The notes: generated from the letters alone by a model not told the origin. A stretch of 64,000 nucleotides of DNA from an uncultured Lachnospiraceae bacterium (GCA_947626985.1 CANQUG010000006.1:1-64000), one strand, 5' to 3'. Positions 44,828 through 52,830 are shown, numbered from the stretch's first letter. Numbers and translations: made by a program.

Positions 44828-44940
44828 TAGCGAAGTAGGAATTTATGCGTTAAGTGTTCACTGGCTGGGGAGTCGCCGTGAAACGAAAAGTCTGCGGACA
44901 GAACTGCAGCTTACGATATATTTTCCGCACCCGTTGCTAC
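44828..44940 (+). ncRNA. Tetrahydrofolate (THF) riboswitch
   Basis: I assign this by comparison from memory with the THF aptamer. GTAGGAATTTATGCGTTAAG (44835-44854) matches the conserved GTAG...GCGTTAAGTG entry of the class. A hairpin follows, GTTCAC/GTGAAAC, whose loop GGGGAGTC corresponds to the pseudoknot loop, and the ACGAAA after it corresponds to the conserved AACGAA. P1 can be formed by TAGC-AA (44828-44833) and TTGCTA (44934-44939); GGAA (44838-44841) pairs with TTCC (44923-44926). THF riboswitches commonly precede folT in Clostridia, which is the gene downstream. Binding of reduced folate would lower folT expression. Confidence 0.75.
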
Positions 44941-44956
44941 ATATGAGAACATCTCA

Positions 44957-45122
44957 TAATGTGGAGGGATATTATTTATGTAACTGCCTGCAGCTGCGGG
45001 AAGACCGGTCAGCGGCAGGGGCTCACGGCGTATCTGTGAGTAATGTTTAACATGGTAATTATTCGGTAGGTAATATCCCACCAGCGCAGTGTCTCACTTT
45101 CTTCAGGAAGCTGAGACAGTGC
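44957..45122 (+). other. Second structured element in the folT leader, class unknown
   Basis: GGGATATTA (44966-44974) pairs with TAATATCCC (45071-45079) to close a domain. Inside are CTGCC (44984-44988)/GGCAG (45014-45018) with a nested GCTG/CAGC, and CTCAC (45022-45026)/GTGAG (45036-45040). A separate hairpin follows, TGTCTCA (45090-45096) with TGAGACA (45112-45118). A strong ribosome site GGAGGG (44963-44968) precedes ATG TAA (44978-44983). The leader runs ~300 nt beyond the riboswitch, far more than needed. I see no known riboswitch class. Confidence 0.5.
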
Positions 45123-45237
45123 AGGTCTTTCAGACGTCCGCCGTAGAATCCGAAGCGTACAGTCAGCATTCAGCGTACTGAGGCGTGGAAATTATTCGTG
45201 GCCGGATAATTCCAGACATTATGGAGGTGTTTTTATT

Positions 45238-45807
45238 ATGCAGAAAAACAATGCCAAATCTTACTGGAACGTAAAAACCATGGTATTTATGGCGCTCCTG
45301 GTAGCCATGCATCTGGTGCTTACCAGAATCCTGGTGATCGATCTGGGGATGTACCGCATTTCCCTCGGAAGCGTGTGCACCATCCTGGCAGGACTCTGGC
45401 TGGGGCCGGTGGCCGGCGGAGTGTGCGGCCTGGCGGCAGACCTGATCGGCTGCTTTATGAAGGGGTATGCGGTGAATCCCCTGATTACCGTTGCCGCCAT
45501 CTGCTGGGGCGTGGTTCCTGCTCTGTTTAAGCCGCTCTATGCGTCGAAGTCCAGAACAGCGAAGACCGTGGGGATCAGCCTTTCCGTAGTGCTTACTTCA
45601 GTGCTGAGCACGCTGATCTTCACCACTGCAGGCCTGGTGCTCTTTATGGGAGCGAATTTCTACGGGATCATGCCGGGACGACTGGTGCAGTTCGCGGTGA
45701 TGACTCCCATCTACTGCGTTCTTACCTGCCTGATGTATTTCAGCCCGGTGACCGCTATGGTGGCGGGCACGGTAGCGCCTGCGGTGATGAAAAATGGTAC
45801 CGTGTGA
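45238..45807 (+). CDS. folT: Folate ECF transporter S component
   Basis: 189 aa with five or six membrane helices. It starts after ATGGAGGTG. The N-terminal helix TMVFMALLVAMHLVLTRILV and the block YRISLGSVCTILAGLWLGPV are typical of FolT-type substrate-binding subunits, as is the middle GLAADLIGCFMKGYAVNPLI. FolT captures folates and works with the shared EcfA/A'/T module encoded elsewhere. The THF riboswitch upstream supports the folate assignment. Confidence 0.88.
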   Translation: MQKNNAKSYWNVKTMVFMALLVAMHLVLTRILVIDLGMYRISLGSVCTILAGLWLGPVAGGVCGLAADLIGCFMKGYAVNPLITVAAICWGVVPALFKPLYASKSRTAKTVGISLSVVLTSVLSTLIFTTAGLVLFMGANFYGIMPGRLVQFAVMTPIYCVLTCLMYFSPVTAMVAGTVAPAVMKNGTV

Positions 45808-45879
45808 AAGAACGATCCGGTCCGGAGAAATTGTTTTAAAGAGAAACGGTGAAAATCCGGAAATTGAATCATAGGGAGT

Positions 45880-46011
45880 ACATTCCCTGCCCCTTGGGAC
45901 GTACAAACTAATACCGAGTGCAGCGAGGTTGGGGCCGAATAGCCCGCTCCTGCTTCGCAGGAGGCAAACGTCTCTATGGTCGTTTGAGTGCCTGCACCGG
46001 GGGAGTATATT
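45880..46011 (+). other. Multi-branched structured RNA downstream of folT, class unknown
   Basis: GTGCAG (45918-45923) and CTGCAC (45992-45997) close a junction carrying three hairpins: GGGC (45932-45935)/GCCC (45942-45945), CTCCTGC (45947-45953)/GCAGGAG (45957-45963) with a TTCG loop, and CAAACG (45965-45970)/CGTTTG (45981-45986). An outer TAC/GTA pairing and a hairpin AGGGA/TCCCT at 45873-45888 flank it. No protein frame and no independent promoter seen. A terminator lies 60 bases downstream, so it is probably in the folT transcript. Confidence 0.55.
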
Positions 46012-46072
46012 GGAATAAAAAAATAGAATAAAAACGAATAAAAACTGAATATGGAAAAGATTCCCTGAAGAT

Positions 46073-46099
46073 AACGCAGTCCGCCGGACTGCGTTTTTT
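46073..46099 (+). terminator. Terminator of the folT transcript
   Basis: AACGCAGTCC (46073-46082) and GGACTGCGTT (46086-46095) are exact complements with a 3-nt loop; the T run extends to 46099. Confidence 0.93.
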
Positions 46100-46115
46100 C
46101 ATCTTACAGGAAAGC

Positions 46116-46254
46116 TTCTGTCCGAGAAAAGAGTGTGAGCCGGAGCGATCAGAGGCTGTCTGCGGCAGAACTGCTCCGGATTTTTTTCTGTCCGAAAACG
46201 GTTTGTGTCGGAGCGATCAGAGGCTGTCTGCAAGCAGATTTATCCGGATTTTAT
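46116..46254. repeat. Two tandem copies of a ~70-bp intergenic unit
   Basis: TTCTGTCCGA at 46116 and 46186, and a 23-bp identical core beginning CGGAGCGATCAG at 46141 and 46209. Copy 1 contains CCGGAGC (46140-46146)/GCTCCGG (46173-46179) followed by a T run, a terminator-like fold; copy 2 is degenerate. It abuts the 3' end of the minus-strand acetyltransferase gene. Confidence 0.8.
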
Positions 46255-47004
46255 TCATTGGGGCTGCACCCGGAACCAGTAGGTGTAGAAATACCGGAAG
46301 CCCAGAGATTCATACAGATGATGAGCCGGAGAATTTCCCTGAACTACCTGGAGATAAGCGTTTTTCGCGCCCATTCGCATTCCCTCCTTCAGGAGACCGG
46401 TGCAGATCTGGCGGGCATATCCCTGTTTCCTGTAGTCCTCCCGTACGTGGATGGCGTAGATTCCGATATAATCCCTGTCCAGGATTCCAAGTCCGGTGGC
46501 GACGGGTGCTCCGTTTCTGGAAATGGAGGCGCAGATGGTTTCTTTGGGAATTGCGCGGTACATGGAAGGAACCACCGCTCTGTGAACGGGATTTACCGTA
46601 CCCTTCAGGTCAAATAGTCCCTGGATCCAGGATTCGGGAATGTCCGGGGTAAAACGGACGTCCCCGTAGGGCGCGTCAAGACTGGCATCAGAGAGGCGGA
46701 GGGTCATAACGTCTGTGACATGCTCAATCTGATAGCCTCTGTTTTCCAGAGTGTAGTCAAAGTCCTGGGACACCAGAGGACTGATCTTAAAAATAGCGGG
46801 GGAGCCCAGCCGCTTATATTCCGCTTCACAGTAGGAAACCTTTTCCCGCCAGGGGAGGGTGGAAGCGCCGAACTGCTCCACGCTGTTGGTACGGTGCGTG
46901 TAAAAGTAGGAAAAACGGAGGATCCATCCGTCGTACAGCTCCATTTTGTGAGAAGGCCATGCGTTCAGGGACATGTCCTCGATTTTTTTTATGTTCAGAT
47001 CCAT
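46255..47004 (-). CDS. GNAT-family N-acetyltransferase
   Basis: 249 aa. The acetyl-CoA-binding core is in the C-terminal half: GIYAIHVREDYRKQGYARQI (about 190-210) carries the R/Q-x-x-G-x-G/A pyrophosphate loop as RKQGYA, and LQVVQGNSPAHHLYESLGF is the following motif B. The N-terminal ~110 residues form an extra domain with WILRFSYFYTHRTNSV, as in a family of larger, uncharacterised GNAT proteins. GGAGGAAAATC precedes the start. Substrate unknown. Confidence 0.9.
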   Translation of the reverse strand: MDLNIKKIEDMSLNAWPSHKMELYDGWILRFSYFYTHRTNSVEQFGASTLPWREKVSYCEAEYKRLGSPAIFKISPLVSQDFDYTLENRGYQIEHVTDVMTLRLSDASLDAPYGDVRFTPDIPESWIQGLFDLKGTVNPVHRAVVPSMYRAIPKETICASISRNGAPVATGLGILDRDYIGIYAIHVREDYRKQGYARQICTGLLKEGMRMGAKNAYLQVVQGNSPAHHLYESLGFRYFYTYWFRVQPQ

Positions 47005-47144
47005 GATTTTCCTCCATGTGTACTGGATTTGTCTGTGAAACTCTCATTTCTCCTGCCGGTGATTTACTGAAGTATTCTGCCGCAGGATATGTCAGAGAGG
47101 GATGTCATTCAGATGGCATAAGCGTTTCCGGGTATTCCCGGGAT

Positions 47145-47765
47145 TTATGCCAGAAGTTTAAGAATGGCCGGAAAAAGGCGTCCGGCCAGAAGCTCGTGTC
47201 CTTTTGGCGTCAGATGAACTCCGTCTTCCGTAATGGCGCCGACGCCGTATGTTTCAGAGCAGGAACTGAAAAATTCCTGCAGTTTCAGATAAGCGCAGCC
47301 GTATTCCTCCGCCAGAGAACCTATTTCTGCGGACATCTCCCGCAGCCTGGGAAACCATGTGAGATATTCCTGAGGACAGGGGAAAAGAAAGGGTTCCATC
47401 AGGAGGATGTTTCCGGTGATTCCTTTGGCGGTTTTCAGGAGGCGGATATAATTTTCGCGGAATCGTTTCATGAGTTTGTCCTGTTCTTCTGTACTGCGGC
47501 AGGTGTTCATAATAAGAGCAATATCATTGATTCCAATCAATATTGTTATTAAATTAATGGGAGAATCCGGGATAAAAGAGGAAAAACTGTCAGCGAGACG
47601 CATGACCGTGAAGCCGTCGTTCCCACGGTTCAGCAGTTTCCAGCCAAGATTTTTTTCTTTTTGCATCCGGTCCAGCAGTTCTGCATAACCGTTTCCCAGA
47701 CCGGACGGTGAAAAAAGCCTTCCGCAGTCTGTAATACTGTCTCCCAGGCATAAGATATGAATCAT
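47145..47765 (-). CDS. SGNH/GDSL-family hydrolase
   Basis: 206 aa, no signal peptide. Block I is CLGDSITDCG (Ser at about 10), block II Gly in LLNRGNDGFT, block III ILIGINDI (Asn) and block V DGVHLTPKGH with the catalytic Asp and His (about 180-189). Family members are esterases, lipases or carbohydrate deacetylases; intracellular members of this length often deacetylate sugars. The substrate cannot be named. 40-bp repeats lie in the region before its start. Confidence 0.9.
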   Translation of the reverse strand: MIHILCLGDSITDCGRLFSPSGLGNGYAELLDRMQKEKNLGWKLLNRGNDGFTVMRLADSFSSFIPDSPINLITILIGINDIALIMNTCRSTEEQDKLMKRFRENYIRLLKTAKGITGNILLMEPFLFPCPQEYLTWFPRLREMSAEIGSLAEEYGCAYLKLQEFFSSCSETYGVGAITEDGVHLTPKGHELLAGRLFPAILKLLA

Positions 47766-47850
47766 TGTCTGACTGTCCTTTTTCTTTTTCAGTTTTTTTG
47801 GGGAACGTCCGGCAGAGTTCGGCAGTTTCTGGAGCCCGGTTTTTTGCCAT

Positions 47851-48010
47851 TTGGGACGCAGCGCTGCAGCGGCCGGGTATTATCTGCGGTCCAGGATGCA
47901 GCGTCACAACGGCCAGCATTTTTCTGTTGTCCAGGATGCAGCGTCACAACGGCCAGCATTTTTCTGTTGTCCGGGGCGCAGCGTCACGATGGCCGGGACG
48001 ATTCGCAAGC
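47851..48010. repeat. Four tandem 40-bp intergenic repeats
   Basis: Units start at 47851, 47891, 47931 and 47971. The two middle copies are identical (CCAGGATGCAGCGTCACAAC...), the outer two diverged. No spacers separate them, so this is not a CRISPR array. The core TTCTGTT..GATGCAGC is shared with the repeats at 32992-33104. The rest of the gap 47766-48153 has no gene. Confidence 0.85.
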
Positions 48011-48153
48011 TTTACTGTAACACCTGATGAAAAACCGGTCAAGAGTAACTTTTTGCGCGATGGGAAAATTCACGCGGCAGAGCGGCGAAGCACTGCGCTG
48101 ATTATTTGTCGGAAAACGTCGGAAAAATTGTCAGAAAAAAATAAAAAAAGTGC

Positions 48154-48182
48154 TGGACAAATGAAGACGTCTGTCATATAAT
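48154..48182 (+). promoter_or_regulatory. Sigma-A promoter of the Tad pilus operon
   Basis: TGGACA (48154-48159), 17-nt spacer, TATAAT (48177-48182). Start of transcription near 48189. Confidence 0.82.
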
Positions 48183-48189
48183 GAGACTC

Positions 48190-48228
48190 ACCAGAAATTT
48201 CTGGTATCCTCACCGTCAGTTCTGACGG
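48190..48228 (+). promoter_or_regulatory. Twin palindromes at the start of the Tad transcript
   Basis: ACCAGAAATTTCTGGT (48190-48205) is a perfect 16-bp palindrome; CCGTCAG (48213-48219) and CTGACGG (48222-48228) form a second one with a 2-nt centre. They cover about +1 to +40 and could be operators or a stabilising 5' structure. Confidence 0.55.
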
Positions 48229-48341
48229 ATAATCCCATGATTTTACTGAAGAAAAATATAACGAATTTCACTGAAAACTGTGTATGTATGAAAGTTTTGT
48301 GCCGTTTTTGTAAATGGCGCAGGGAAAGGACGGGTGATCAG

Positions 48342-48851
48342 ATGATAACGGAGGCCTGTTTGCCGGTTGCCATAGCCGGAACGGCCGCTGTGATGGATTT
48401 GCGCAGTATGCAGGTGGACAATGGATGGATTCTGTTTTCCCTTTTGACGGGAATGACGGTTCAGGTGATGAAACACGGCATGGCCGGAATGGGCGTCTTC
48501 CTTTCGGGAGCAGCGTTTCCTTTTCTTCTGCTGGCTGTTCTGTTCTGTTTCAGGATGCTGGGTCCGGGAGATATCAAGCTTTTCTGTGCTCTGGGCGGCA
48601 TTATGGGAATCCATGACATCGGCAAATGTATCCTTGTATCCTTTCTTCTTGGAGGGATCATTTCTCTGGCAATTCTTATCTCAGCCGGCGTTTTCTGCCG
48701 GAGAATCCGGTTTTTGATCAGTTATTTCCAGGATTATTTTCATACGGGAATTGTGAAGCCGTATTACCGCAAGGGAATGGCTTTGGAAAATTTTCATTTT
48801 ACGGTACCTGTGTTTTTAAGTGTCTTGCTGTATGCGGGAGGTGTGTATTGA
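48342..48851 (+). CDS. A24-family prepilin peptidase (TadV/CpaA-like)
   Basis: 169 aa from ATG 48342, behind GGACGGGTGA; the longer frame from 48237 has no ribosome site and would add a Cys/Arg-rich stretch before the first helix. The two catalytic Asp residues are in AVMDLRSMQVDNGW (near 18) and LGPGDIKLFCALGG (near 70). Five to six membrane helices are visible. It cleaves the leader of Flp-type pilins at the inner face of the membrane. First gene of the Tad operon; the next gene overlaps its stop by 4 bp. Confidence 0.85.
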   Translation: MITEACLPVAIAGTAAVMDLRSMQVDNGWILFSLLTGMTVQVMKHGMAGMGVFLSGAAFPFLLLAVLFCFRMLGPGDIKLFCALGGIMGIHDIGKCILVSFLLGGIISLAILISAGVFCRRIRFLISYFQDYFHTGIVKPYYRKGMALENFHFTVPVFLSVLLYAGGVY

Positions 48852-49861
48852 AGAAAAATATTTTTGCGGTCTGTGATCTGGAGAAGGAATATGCCTGCAA
48901 CTTTATGGAGTATCTGAACCGGAAAAGGAATATTCCCTTTGAAGTTCAGGCGTTTACCAGCGCTGAGAGTCTCATTGCCTACGGAAAGGAAAATCCTGTG
49001 GAGCTGCTGTTGATTTCCGGAAAGGCGATGTGCCGTCAGGTGCAGGACCTGAAGATCGGAACGATCGTGATACTGTCAGAGGGCGTTCATTCTCCGGAGC
49101 TGGACGAATATCCAAGCGTGTATAAATATCAGTCTTCCTCCGACGTCATACGGGAGGTTATGGCGTGTTACGGGGAGGAAAAGGCTGCTTTGCCGGTTCA
49201 GTTTCCGGTATTGAAGAAGACTACGGAGATATTGGGAGTGTATTCTCCTCTGGGGCGCTGCCTGAAAACCTCCTTTGCGCTGACGCTGGGGCAGGTGCTG
49301 GCCCGCGAACGGGCGGTGCTGTATCTGAATCTGGAGGAGTATTCCGGATTTGAAGAGCTGCTGGGACAGTCCTTCGGTCATAATCTCAGCGACCTGCTGT
49401 ATTTTGTGCGTCAGGGGAACCAGAATCTTATGGTGAAGATGAACGGTATGGTGCAGACTTTGAATAATCTGGATTTTATTCCCCCGGTACAGGCTCCCGG
49501 GGACATCCGGGGAGCATCCTGGGAGGACTGGCAGAAGCTGCTTCAGGAGCTGGTGACGCACAGCTCCTACGAGGTGATCGTGCTGGATATCGGCAATGGG
49601 ATTGAGGAAATATTTCAGCTTCTGGATCAGTGTAAGAGGATCTATATGCCTGTCCTCTCGGATGTGATCTCCGCATGTAAGACAGCCCAGTTTGAAAATC
49701 TGCTGCGCATCTGGGATTATCCCCAGGTTCTGGAAAAAACAGTGAAGATGAAGCTGCCCTATCATGTGGGGACCGCCTCCGGCCATGCGTATGGAGAACA
49801 GCTGCTCTGGAGCGAACTGGGAGATTATGTAAGAGAACTTGTCAGAAAGGAAAAAGAATGA
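48848..49861 (+). CDS. TadZ/CpaE-like pilus assembly ATPase-fold protein
   Basis: 337 aa starting at a TTG (48848) that overlaps the previous stop, behind GGGAGGTG. The N-terminal ~110 residues look like an atypical receiver domain (NIFAVCDLEKEYACNFMEYL). From about 120 the protein has the MinD/ParA fold, but the Walker A is degenerate (YSPLGRCLKTSF) and Walker B reads YEVIVLDIGNG. TadZ proteins direct the Tad machine to the cell pole and often bind ATP weakly. It overlaps the TadA gene by 4 bp. Confidence 0.82.
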   Translation: MKKNIFAVCDLEKEYACNFMEYLNRKRNIPFEVQAFTSAESLIAYGKENPVELLLISGKAMCRQVQDLKIGTIVILSEGVHSPELDEYPSVYKYQSSSDVIREVMACYGEEKAALPVQFPVLKKTTEILGVYSPLGRCLKTSFALTLGQVLARERAVLYLNLEEYSGFEELLGQSFGHNLSDLLYFVRQGNQNLMVKMNGMVQTLNNLDFIPPVQAPGDIRGASWEDWQKLLQELVTHSSYEVIVLDIGNGIEEIFQLLDQCKRIYMPVLSDVISACKTAQFENLLRIWDYPQVLEKTVKMKLPYHVGTASGHAYGEQLLWSELGDYVRELVRKEKE

Positions 49862-51060
49862 ATCGGGAAAATTTTCGCACGCTGCGTGAAATGCTGATGG
49901 ATAAACTGGATCTCACCAGAGAGCTCTCCGACGGAGAAATTCTGGAGACCATAGACGAACTGATTTTATGCGGACTGAGGGAGTCGTACCTGTCTCTGAA
50001 GGAGAAGGTGGCGCTTCGGCAGGAGCTGTTTTACTCTGTCCGGAAGCTGGATGTGCTTCAGGAGCTGATCGAGGATGAGACAGTGACGGAAATCATGGTA
50101 AACGGTCCGGATACGATATTTGTGGAACGGGCGGGAAAACTGACCAGATGGAATAAGAGCTTTACCTCCAGGGAGAAGCTGGAGGATGTGATTCAGCAGA
50201 TTGTGGGGAAATGCAACCGGGTGGTGAACGAGTCCATGCCTATCGTGGACGCCAGGCTGGAGGACGGAGCCAGAGTCAATGCGGTGATCTATCCTGTGGC
50301 GCTGAACGGACCGATCCTGACCATCCGCCGCTTTCCGGAACAGCCCATCACCATGGAAAAGCTGATCGATCTTCACAGTGTCACCGAGGAATGCGCGGAA
50401 TTTCTGGCTCTTCTGGTGAAGGCCCGCTATTCCATGGTGATCGGAGGCGGGACGGGAAGCGGAAAAACCACGTTTATGGGGGCGCTTTCCGATTACATAC
50501 CCAGGGATGAGCGGCTGATCACTGTGGAGGATAATGCGGAGCTCCGCATTCAGGGAATTGCCAATCTGGTCAGGCTGGAGGCGAAGATGGCCAACGCGGA
50601 GGGAGCGGCGTCCATAGAGATTCGGGATCTGATCAAAACCGCGCTCCGGATGCGGCCGGACAGAATCATCGTGGGGGAAGTGCGGGGCGGCGAGGCCATG
50701 GACATGCTCCAGGCGATGAACACCGGCCATGAGGGAAGCTTCAGCTCCGCCCACGCGAATTCTTCCAGGGATATGCTGAGCAGACTGGAGACAATGATTC
50801 TGATGGGCGCGGATCTCCCCTTGGAAGCCATCCGGAGGCAGATTGCCTCCGGGGTGGATATCCTGATCCATCTGGGGAGAATGCGGGACAGATCCAGAAA
50901 GGTGCTGGAGATCACGGAGGTGAGCGGATTTCGGGATAACGAAATCCAGCTGAACGTTCTTTATCAGTGGAAGGACGGGGAAGGACTGGTGCGCATGAAT
51001 CCTCTGACGAATCGTGAGAAGCTGGAACGGGCGGGGGTAAGGTATGAAGCAGGATTATGA
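49858..51060 (+). CDS. TadA/CpaF-type pilus assembly ATPase
   Basis: 400 aa. This secretion ATPase of the VirB11/CpaF group powers pilus extension. Walker A is GGGTGSGKTT (about 197-206), the Asp box VEDNAELRI (near 222), Walker B RIIVGEVRGGEAMDML (near 268) and the His box SFSSAHANSSRD (near 297). The N-terminal helical domain includes DETVTEIMVNGPDTIFVE. It overlaps the TadZ gene by 4 bp and the TadB gene by 17 bp, so translation is coupled along the operon. Confidence 0.96.
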   Translation: MNRENFRTLREMLMDKLDLTRELSDGEILETIDELILCGLRESYLSLKEKVALRQELFYSVRKLDVLQELIEDETVTEIMVNGPDTIFVERAGKLTRWNKSFTSREKLEDVIQQIVGKCNRVVNESMPIVDARLEDGARVNAVIYPVALNGPILTIRRFPEQPITMEKLIDLHSVTEECAEFLALLVKARYSMVIGGGTGSGKTTFMGALSDYIPRDERLITVEDNAELRIQGIANLVRLEAKMANAEGAASIEIRDLIKTALRMRPDRIIVGEVRGGEAMDMLQAMNTGHEGSFSSAHANSSRDMLSRLETMILMGADLPLEAIRRQIASGVDILIHLGRMRDRSRKVLEITEVSGFRDNEIQLNVLYQWKDGEGLVRMNPLTNREKLERAGVRYEAGL

Positions 51061-51787
51061 CGATTATCAATATAGTTATAAGGAGATGCTGAAGTACCTT
51101 ATGCAGAGCATCCTGCTCTGCGCCGGGGTGGATTATCTGTTTTATAAAAATATCTGGCTGATGCTGGCGGCAGTCCCCGCCGCGGTCTGGTATCTGAGAT
51201 GGAAAAAGCGGCAGCTGATCCGTGAGAGGAGAAGACGGCTGAATTATCAGTTCAAGGATGCGCTGAACGCTCTGAGCGTGGCGGTACAGGCCGGGTATTC
51301 TGTGGAGAATGCGGTGTCGGCCTGCGCCAGGGATCTGGAACGTCTTTATGAGAAGGGAACCGATATTCTGGAAGAATTTCATTATATCGAAAAGCAGCAG
51401 AGGGTGAGCGTGCCTGTGGAGGAGCTTTTTATCAGCTTCGGCGAGCGCTCCAAAGTGGAGGATATTGAAAATTTTGCGGCTGTATTTTATACCGCCAAGC
51501 GGACGGGAGGAGATATGGGAAAAGTGATTCAGAAAGTGGCCCGGATGCTGGGGGATAAAATCGATGTGAAGTGTGAGATCGAATCTACGCTGGCGGCGAA
51601 AAAGTCGGAGCAGATGATTATGAGCGTCATGCCTGCCGGAATCATTTTATATATGCAGATGACTTCTCCCGGATTTCTCAGCGTGCTGTACGGCAATCCC
51701 GTGGGAATTTCCGCCATGACGATCTGTCTTGGCATATACGGGACCGCCTGCTGGCTGGGAAGAAGGATCGTGGATATAGAAGTATGA
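51044..51787 (+). CDS. TadB-like pilus inner-membrane protein
   Basis: 247 aa with a type II secretion F domain. Two N-terminal helices (about 15-45), a cytoplasmic four-helix bundle with NALSVAVQAGYSVENAV and AKRTGGDMGKVIQKVARML, then two C-terminal helices. It forms, with the following TadC-like protein, the membrane platform on which TadA acts. It is shorter than proteobacterial TadB (~320 aa), lacking the extra N-terminal region. Confidence 0.87.
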   Translation: MKQDYDDYQYSYKEMLKYLMQSILLCAGVDYLFYKNIWLMLAAVPAAVWYLRWKKRQLIRERRRRLNYQFKDALNALSVAVQAGYSVENAVSACARDLERLYEKGTDILEEFHYIEKQQRVSVPVEELFISFGERSKVEDIENFAAVFYTAKRTGGDMGKVIQKVARMLGDKIDVKCEIESTLAAKKSEQMIMSVMPAGIILYMQMTSPGFLSVLYGNPVGISAMTICLGIYGTACWLGRRIVDIEV

Positions 51788-51813
51788 GCTGCCGGATATA
51801 AAGAGGAAAAGAT

Positions 51814-52830
51814 ATGTGGGTACATATTGTTGTTTTTGTGATAATTTCAGGATGCGCAGCTGCCTGGAAGGCCGGATGGATCAGGCTGGAAGGCCTGGAG
51901 AAGAAGGGAAGAAAGTACTTTTTCCTTGTATCTGTCCTGGGAAATCTCGCGGGGCTGGCCGTTACGATAAGCAGCGGCGGAGAAACGGAATATCCTCCCG
52001 GATATGGAATCATCCGGGAGGAGGGTGTGGAGTCTCAGAAGGAACTGCTGGTTTCCGTCGATGGGGGAGAGGCCGCTCCGGTGCGTCTGCACATTCCGGA
52101 GAAGGAAGGCACATCTTCAAAAGAAGAAGAGAGTCAGGATGAGGACCGGGAGGAAGAGATGGTCAGGTCCCTGCGGGAGACGGCAGATCAGTACAACCAG
52201 GAGAGAAATGATCCGAACTACTATTATCTCCCGCCTCAGTGGGAGGGAAAGCCGCTTCGCTGGTCCCGGCCCGGAGAGACCTCCGGTTCTCTTCTGGCAG
52301 GTCTGAGTCTCCTGGCGGCTGTGGGTCTGCTGCTGAAATCCATGAAGGAAGGGCAGGAGATCAGAGCCAGACGAATGGAACAGCTTTTGCTGGACTATCC
52401 CGGTCTCATAATGAAATTTACCCTTCTGGTGCAGGCGGGAATGACGGTCCGGCGGGCCTTTGGGAAAATGGCGGCGGATTATGGAAAAAAGAAGAAAAAA
52501 GAACCGAGATTTGCCTACGAGGAGATTGTTACGGCCTGTCATGAGATGGAGAGCGGAGTTTCGGAGCTGGAGGTTTACCGCCGGTTCGGAGAACGGTGCG
52601 GTCAGATCAAATATAAGACATTCGCTACGCTGCTCATACAGAATCTTCAGAAGGGAAGCAGATATATGGGGGATATGCTGGAGAAGGAAGCCCTGGAGGC
52701 CTGGGACGAGCGGAAGAGAAAGGCGCGGGTCCTGGGGGAGGCGGCGGCTACCAGACTTTTGATTCCCATGGTGATGATGCTGGGAGTGGTTATGGCGATT
52801 GTGATGATTCCGGCGTTTTTATCTCTGTAG
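51814..52830 (+). CDS. TadC-like pilus inner-membrane protein
   Basis: 338 aa. An N-terminal helix, a ~100-residue acidic and Glu-rich region (EKEGTSSKEEESQDEDREEE), then the type II secretion F domain with LIMKFTLLVQAGMTVRRAFG and TLLIQNLQKGSRYMGDML, and a final membrane helix. AGAGGAAA precedes the ATG. It is the second platform protein. The charged insert between the first helix and the F domain is longer than usual. Confidence 0.85.
   Translation: MWVHIVVFVIISGCAAAWKAGWIRLEGLEKKGRKYFFLVSVLGNLAGLAVTISSGGETEYPPGYGIIREEGVESQKELLVSVDGGEAAPVRLHIPEKEGTSSKEEESQDEDREEEMVRSLRETADQYNQERNDPNYYYLPPQWEGKPLRWSRPGETSGSLLAGLSLLAAVGLLLKSMKEGQEIRARRMEQLLLDYPGLIMKFTLLVQAGMTVRRAFGKMAADYGKKKKKEPRFAYEEIVTACHEMESGVSELEVYRRFGERCGQIKYKTFATLLIQNLQKGSRYMGDMLEKEALEAWDERKRKARVLGEAAATRLLIPMVMMLGVVMAIVMIPAFLSL

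Noticed and set aside
44959..45039. 26-codon open frame in the folT leader
   Set aside because: No ribosome site before its ATG, and the region is better explained by RNA structure.
44957..45122. T-box or cobalamin riboswitch in the folT leader
   Set aside because: No T-box GGTGG antiterminator core and no B12-box; a THF aptamer was found instead just upstream.
45880..46011. tRNA, SRP RNA, 6S RNA or group II intron remnant
   Set aside because: No T-loop GTTC, no SRP GGAA/AGCA tetraloop core, no 6S single long helix, no domain V AGC/GTT motif seen by eye; left as class unknown.
47851..48010. Possible CRISPR array
   Set aside because: The 40-bp units are directly joined without spacers, and there are no cas genes.
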